Source: an uncultured Flavobacteriales bacterium (GTDB lineage Bacteria > Bacteroidota > Bacteroidia > Flavobacteriales_D > Parvicellaceae). Taken from it: DNA of 10,451 nucleotides. Position numbers and translations under genes: made by a program. The notes below the pieces were generated by a model. The model was given only the letters and a program-made list of their open reading frames with translations, was not told the DNA's origin and searched no databases. Shown here piece by piece: positions 6,581 through 10,451 of this stretch. The stretch covers positions 1 through 10,451 of the forward strand of contig CALKFX010000203.1 of the NCBI GenBank assembly GCA_938084875.1. The letters are read 5' to 3'. How positions within the stretch are numbered: position 1 is the first letter of the stretch; every line of letters starts with the position of its first letter.

Positions 6581-7402
6581 CTAATTATTTAGGTTGGATA
6601 AATACTTGGAACCATTTACAATTACTCTTGCAAATAAAGATTGTTGAACTCCCCATACATTTAATTGCTCAGAAAAATTGGTTTTAGAATATTGAATATG
6701 GTATCCAAAATCAATAGACAAATCTTTATTTATAAAATAATTAAATAAAAGTCCAGATCCAAAGCCAAGGCCATAACCCCCAGGACTGTTGACTTGACTC
6801 TGGTTGTTCTGTATCGAAGCATTTTGAATTATATTGTACTGTTGATTATTAACCACAATATAATTCTCTTTTAGTCTCATTTCTAATAGTTGAATAAAGA
6901 TGGGAGTTAATATAGATAAATTAGACTCTTCGTATATGGTTTTGGTAATCCCTAAATTTATCATGTTTCTTTTTTCTTTTCCATTAATACTAACTGGAAA
7001 ATATTCAGGTTCCAAAGACTGTGTTACAGATTGATTTTCAATAGCGATGGTTAAAAAATCTTGAACATTAATATCTGCAAAATTAAAATCTATATAATAT
7101 TTGGTTTTTCTTTTTTGCTTTCCTATATGAAATCCAATTTCATTTCCAATAGAATATTCAATATCGTTGGGTATATCATAAATAGAGTAGGGGTATTGAA
7201 AAAATTGGTCAAAAGTAGGTTTGTTTATGCTATTATCAAAAATACTAAATACATTGTAATTAGTATAATTACCACCATAGATAAATGCAGTATTTTTATT
7301 TGCAAAATAACCTCCTCCATTAATTCCTAAAACAAGTTCACTTTTTTGCTGACCAAGAGAAAAAATGGGTGTAAATAATAATAAAAAATAAATTTTTCTC
7401 AC
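6581..7402 (-). CDS. Probable outer-membrane beta-barrel protein (GTG start)
   Basis: This 273-residue protein has a signal peptide (MRKIYFLLLFTPIFSLGQQ) that begins exactly at a GTG codon at 7402. No in-frame ATG lies upstream before a stop, and the next internal Met is far downstream (147), so GTG decides the start. The mature sequence alternates short hydrophobic and polar stretches typical of amphipathic strands, for example ELVLGINGGGYFANK, YYIDFNFADINV, INLGITKTIYE, YGLGFGSGLLFNYFINKDLS and IDFGYHIQYSK. It ends QQSLFARVIVNG. No named domain is certain; PorT-like or OmpW-like barrels are the closest in style. The GTG is 2 nt past the stop of the E1 dehydrogenase gene, suggesting translational coupling, and the DUF2279 gene follows 9 nt later. 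Confidence 0.7.
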   Translation of the reverse strand: MRKIYFLLLFTPIFSLGQQKSELVLGINGGGYFANKNTAFIYGGNYTNYNVFSIFDNSINKPTFDQFFQYPYSIYDIPNDIEYSIGNEIGFHIGKQKRKTKYYIDFNFADINVQDFLTIAIENQSVTQSLEPEYFPVSINGKEKRNMINLGITKTIYEESNLSILTPIFIQLLEMRLKENYIVVNNQQYNIIQNASIQNNQSQVNSPGGYGLGFGSGLLFNYFINKDLSIDFGYHIQYSKTNFSEQLNVWGVQQSLFARVIVNGSKYLSNLNN

Positions 7403-7404
7403 AG

Positions 7405-9357
7405 TTAATAATTTAATAGATAATCAATTTTTTCATTTAAATTTTTATTGGCTAAAAACTGATCTTCTAAGTCACTTGCAAAAGGTACTGGAGTGTCTAT
7501 ACTTGCACATCTTACTATTGGGGCGTCCAAATATTCGAAGCAATTTTCATTAATTAATGAAGAAATTTCTCCACCTATTCCACCTGTTAAACAGTCTTCG
7601 TGTAGAACTAATACTTTGTTGGTTTTTTTTACACTTTCAAATATAGATTCTTTGTCAAGTGGTAAAAGAGTTCTTAAATCTAATATGTCAGCCGAAATAT
7701 TTTTATCTTTTATTGCTTTATTAGCCCAATGTACCCCCATTCCATAGGTAATAATACTTAACTCGTTGCCTTTTTCAATTAGTTTTGCTTTTCCAATTGG
7801 AGTAACGTAATAGTTCTCAGGAACCATTCCACTTAAACTTCTATATAAAGCCTTATGCTCGAATATCATAACAGGATTTGGATCTTCAATTGCAGCCAGC
7901 ATTAATCCTTTAGCATCTTCCGGGTTAGATGGATACAAAACTTTTAACCCGGGCGTATGAGAAAACCAAGCTTCATTACTTTGTGAATGAAATGGTCCAG
8001 CTCCAACTCCAGCACCTGTAGGCATTCTAATTACCACATCTGCATTTTGACCCCATCTATAATGTAGCTTTGCCAAATTATTCACTATTTGGTTAAACCC
8101 TACAGTCACAAAATCTGCAAATTGCATTTCCATTATTGCTTTTTTATTTTTTAGTGAAAGGCCCAAAGCAGCTCCTACTATTGCAGATTCGCATAGAGGT
8201 GTATTTCTAACTCTATCTTTGCCAAATTTTTCTAGAAATCCTTCGGTCATTTTAAAAACACCCCCATATTCAGCAATATCTTGTCCCATAATTATAGAAT
8301 TATCAAAATTCTCCATTCCTTGGTAAAGTCCTTGGGAAAGAGCATCAATAAATCTAATTTCTTTTTTGTTTTCTTTAGAATAAGTTTCGTTATTATAGTG
8401 TTCCTTATAAATATCTCCTAATTCTGAACCTAAATCTGCTTTTAATTTTGGGGTATCAAAAGCTCTTAACCAAGCTACATTAATGGTTTCTTTTATGTTT
8501 TTTTTAAACTCATCAATTTCATTTTCACTAAGAATATTATTTTTTAATATTTCTGTCTCAAGTTTTAAAATAGGGTCTTTTATTTTCCATTTTTCTTGCA
8601 GTCCTTTAGGATAGTATTTCGTTCCGGATGCTTCTTCGTGACCTCTCATTCTAAAGGTTAATGCTTCTACTAAGAATGGCTCAGGTTTTTTTGACTGTGA
8701 CAATTTAACTTTCCTTATGCAGTCGTAAACCTCAAGAATATTATTGCCATCCACCTGCTCAGTTTTCATTCCATATCCAATTCCTTTGTCAATAAATTGC
8801 TTGCAATTAAACTGCTGTTTGGAGGGAGTTGACAGCCCCCATTGGTTATTTTCAATTACAAATATTACAGGCAATTGCCATACCGATGCAACATTTAAAG
8901 CCTCATGGAAATCTCCTTCACTAGCACCTCCATCTCCGCTAAATACTAAAACACATCTATTCGTTTTTTCTATTTTTTCTGCCAATGCTATTCCGCATGC
9001 AATTCCTAGTTGAGGTCCTAAATGGGATATCATCCCTACAACTTTATGTTGCATAGTTCCAAAATGGAATGATCTATCTCTACCTTTTGTAAAGCCCTCT
9101 TTTTTTCCTTGAAATTGACAAAATAGTTGGTACAAATCAACTTCTCTTGTAGTAAAAACCCCTAAATTTCTATGCATTGGTAAAATAAATTCATCTTTAT
9201 TCATAGCCAAAGTTGATCCCACGGAAATAGCTTCTTGACCAATTCCGGAAAACCACTTAGAAATCTTTCCCTGTCTCAAAAGAATTAGCATTTTTTCTTC
9301 AATCAATCTTGGAAGTAAAAGAAACTTTAAGGCATTGATTATTTCAGGGTTTGTCAT
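7405..9357 (-). CDS. 2-oxo acid dehydrogenase E1 component, alpha and beta subunits fused
   Basis: This 650-residue thiamine-diphosphate enzyme decarboxylates a 2-oxo acid and passes the acyl group to the lipoyl E2 of the complex in the cytoplasm. The alpha half (1 to about 320) has FSGIGQEAISVG, LPMHRNLGVF, KGRDRSFHFG and the cofactor motif SGDGGASEGDFHEALN, ending in IENN (Asp142 and Asn170/171), plus FRMRGHEEASGTKYYP (235-250). The beta half (about 334-650) has FIDALSQGL, MGQDIAEYGGVFKMTEG, PLCESAIVGAALG (Glu390, the expected cofactor-activating residue), GPFHSQSNEAW (His457) and the C-terminal subdomain with DLRTLLPLD and GGIGGE. Alpha-beta fusion is known in Bacteroidota, where it is usually annotated as branched-chain (2-oxoisovalerate) dehydrogenase. 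Pyruvate cannot be excluded. E2 and E3 are not in the window. It appears to be the first gene of a unit with the barrel and DUF2279 genes. Confidence 0.93.
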   Translation of the reverse strand: MTNPEIINALKFLLLPRLIEEKMLILLRQGKISKWFSGIGQEAISVGSTLAMNKDEFILPMHRNLGVFTTREVDLYQLFCQFQGKKEGFTKGRDRSFHFGTMQHKVVGMISHLGPQLGIACGIALAEKIEKTNRCVLVFSGDGGASEGDFHEALNVASVWQLPVIFVIENNQWGLSTPSKQQFNCKQFIDKGIGYGMKTEQVDGNNILEVYDCIRKVKLSQSKKPEPFLVEALTFRMRGHEEASGTKYYPKGLQEKWKIKDPILKLETEILKNNILSENEIDEFKKNIKETINVAWLRAFDTPKLKADLGSELGDIYKEHYNNETYSKENKKEIRFIDALSQGLYQGMENFDNSIIMGQDIAEYGGVFKMTEGFLEKFGKDRVRNTPLCESAIVGAALGLSLKNKKAIMEMQFADFVTVGFNQIVNNLAKLHYRWGQNADVVIRMPTGAGVGAGPFHSQSNEAWFSHTPGLKVLYPSNPEDAKGLMLAAIEDPNPVMIFEHKALYRSLSGMVPENYYVTPIGKAKLIEKGNELSIITYGMGVHWANKAIKDKNISADILDLRTLLPLDKESIFESVKKTNKVLVLHEDCLTGGIGGEISSLINENCFEYLDAPIVRCASIDTPVPFASDLEDQFLANKNLNEKIDYLLNY

Positions 9358-9508
9358 ATAAATAAATGTAGACTTAAATTAAAAATAGAGTTTAAATTTA
9401 TCAATATTTTACGTTACTCTGTAAAATATAATAGTAATTGTTTTCGATACTCATAAAGTTATATCCCCTTACTTATTGGAATTTTTTCGTGATTTATTTT
9501 ATAGTTTA

Positions 9509-9529
9509 TAATTGTAAAATTTGCAATTA
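9509..9529. promoter_or_regulatory. Near-perfect 21-bp palindrome overlapping the -33 element (candidate operator)
   Basis: TAATTGTAAAATTTGCAATTA pairs outward from its central A with 9 of 10 matches; the single mismatch is T9515/G9523. It covers the TTG at 9521-9523, which is a plausible place for a repressor or activator to act on the surface-protein promoter. The sequence is AT-rich, so chance cannot be dismissed. No regulator gene lies next to it. Confidence 0.3.
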
Positions 9530-9549
9530 ATTTTAATTAATTAGTTTTG
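9521..9549 (+). promoter_or_regulatory. Promoter of the surface-protein gene (TTG-N18-TAGTTTTG)
   Basis: TTG at 9521-9523, an 18-nt spacer and TAGTTTTG at 9542-9549 match both elements and the spacing of the flavobacterial promoter consensus (TTG-N17-23-TAnnTTTG). Transcription would start near 9556, giving a leader of about 14 nt. A second TAnnTTTG (TATTTTTG, 9557-9564) is too close to the ATG at 9570 to serve. Confidence 0.6.
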
Positions 9550-9569
9550 TTTCAAATATTTTTGATTTG

Positions 9570-10451
9570 ATGAAAAAGTTTTTATTTAAGTTTTTACTTT
9601 CTTTTCTAATAACACCAATCTTTTTAACAAGTATTTATGCTACCCATATAATTGGAGGTGACTTTAAAGTTACTATGACTAATAATGGTGTTAGTTCTAG
9701 TGTATATGACATTCAACTTAGGCTCTATCGTGACGATGTTAATGGAGCTGTTAATATGCCTGCTTCTGTTACTATTGGAATTTATCAAGTAGGAACAAAC
9801 AACCTACAAACAATAAAAACACTTTATTTAGACGGGGGTTCAGGTTCTTTAGTTCCTCTTGGAGATCCTTGCTACACCCCTAATCCATCTATTGTAAGGA
9901 TTGAAGAAGGAGTTTATAGTGGATTGGGCTCTGTTAGTTTGCCCAATTTCTCTATGGGATATTATTTACATTATGAAACATGTTGTAGAAATGGTTTAAT
10001 TGATAATTTGGCTACGCCTACTAGTGACGGAATTTCAATTTTTGCAATTATACCAGACCCATCTATTGGTCAAAATTCCACACCTGATTTTGGTGACTAT
10101 CCAAATGATGCATATTTCTGCGTGAATAATATTAAATATTTCACTTGGCCTGTTACTGACCCAGACGGTGACTCCTTAGTTTTTTCACTTGTACCTCCGC
10201 TAAACGATGGAACCAATCCAAATAATGGAAATTCTGCTCCGGGTTCAGGAGCATATCCATTTTATCCTTCATGTAATTTTGCAGCTGGATACAATCAGTT
10301 TAACGTAATTGGCGGAACTCCTCAAATGTCTATAAATCCAGTTACTGGTGAAATAGCAGCATCTCCAGCCATTATTGGATATTTTCAATTTTCAGTGAGA
10401 GTTGAGGAATATAGAAATGGAGTAAAAATAGGTGAAGTTAGAAGAGATGCT
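9570..10451 (+). CDS. Large cell-surface protein, N-terminal part, cut by window edge
   Basis: The frame from ATG 9570 is open for 294 codons to the window end. A signal peptide (MKKFLFKFLLSFLITPIFLT, then SIYA) is followed by THIIGGDFKVTM and YDIQLRLYRDDVNGA. Further on come VSLPNFSMGYYLHYETCCRN (with a Cys138-Cys139 pair), FCVNN, the acidic turn TDPDGDSLVFSLVPPL (196-211), INPVTGEIAASP and VRVEEYRNGVKIGEVRRD. From memory this pattern belongs to very long flavobacterial and Cryomorphaceae-type secreted proteins that often end in a gliding-motility-associated or T9SS sorting domain; that end lies outside the window. The DPDGDS turn suggests calcium binding, as in cadherin-like or PKD-type modules. 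It is likely a T9SS-exported adhesin or surface-layer protein. It is divergent from the E1 gene, with its own promoter. Confidence 0.8.
   Translation, partial: MKKFLFKFLLSFLITPIFLTSIYATHIIGGDFKVTMTNNGVSSSVYDIQLRLYRDDVNGAVNMPASVTIGIYQVGTNNLQTIKTLYLDGGSGSLVPLGDPCYTPNPSIVRIEEGVYSGLGSVSLPNFSMGYYLHYETCCRNGLIDNLATPTSDGISIFAIIPDPSIGQNSTPDFGDYPNDAYFCVNNIKYFTWPVTDPDGDSLVFSLVPPLNDGTNPNNGNSAPGSGAYPFYPSCNFAAGYNQFNVIGGTPQMSINPVTGEIAASPAIIGYFQFSVRVEEYRNGVKIGEVRRDA

Larger units (their letters stand above)
9358..9569. other. Divergent intergenic region between E1 and surface-protein genes
   Basis: This 212-bp AT-rich gap holds the plus-strand promoter and palindrome. It also contains a second AT-only inverted repeat, AATTAATT-TT-AATTAATT at 9525-9542, that fills the promoter spacer. 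No TAnnTTTG box is visible on the minus strand in this gap at a useful distance from the E1 start, so the E1 promoter is not identified. No small gene or RNA was recognised. Confidence 0.5.

Noticed and set aside
8744..9013. Plus-strand 89-codon open frame opposite the E1 alpha domain
   Set aside because: It is antisense to the cofactor-binding region of E1, whose coding strand is unambiguous.
1..10451. Search for a defence island, phage, toxin-antitoxin, CRISPR or biosynthetic cluster
   Set aside because: Every long reading frame is accounted for by envelope, metabolic or secreted-protein families. No nuclease, integrase, transposase, repeat array or small paired toxin/antitoxin gene was seen.

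Overview
The window looks like a piece of chromosome from a marine-type member of the Bacteroidota, most likely Flavobacteriales. This rests on strongly AT-rich DNA, a C-terminal type IX secretion (T9SS) sorting domain, a DUF4369/DUF5106 thioredoxin-like protein and a DUF1573 protein typical of the phylum. A fused alpha/beta 2-oxo acid dehydrogenase E1 and candidate promoters of the Bacteroidota type (TTG ... TAnnTTTG) point the same way. I saw no tRNA, rRNA, insertion sequence, CRISPR array, integrase or plasmid gene, and base composition looks even throughout. No species assignment is possible by eye.

Layout from left to right. At 1-185 (minus) is the N-terminus of a secreted DUF1573 protein cut by the window edge. 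At 260-1753 (minus) is an exported thioredoxin-fold protein with a CGHC active site. A minus-strand hairpin terminator at 1832-1861 separates it from 2026-2823 (minus), a small secreted choice-of-anchor-J-like protein with a T9SS tail. A 125-bp divergent promoter region then leads to 2949-4034 (plus), an exported glycoside hydrolase family 3 enzyme. That gene is convergent with the next one and their stop codons overlap.

From 9357 down to 4031 lie five colinear minus-strand genes. The E1 alpha/beta fusion (7405-9357) is followed 2 nt later by a GTG-start, probable outer-membrane beta-barrel protein (6581-7402), and 9 nt later by a DUF2279 protein (5663-6571). These three are almost certainly one transcription unit. 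After a 75-bp gap comes a TerC-family membrane protein (4850-5587), and after 93 bp an unrecognised flavobacterial protein with two C-terminal membrane helices (4031-4756). At the right edge, 9570-10451 (plus) is the N-terminal part of a probably large cell-surface protein, with a good TTG-N18-TAGTTTTG promoter and an overlapping near-perfect palindrome.

Most of these genes serve the cell envelope (periplasm, outer membrane or surface). The exception is the cytoplasmic E1 enzyme of 2-oxo acid oxidation. I find no defence, mobile or biosynthetic system here. The items worth following are modest: the E1-barrel-DUF2279 coupling, the palindrome in the surface-protein promoter, a slippage-prone CT repeat in the GH3 signal peptide, and the unrecognised 241-residue family.
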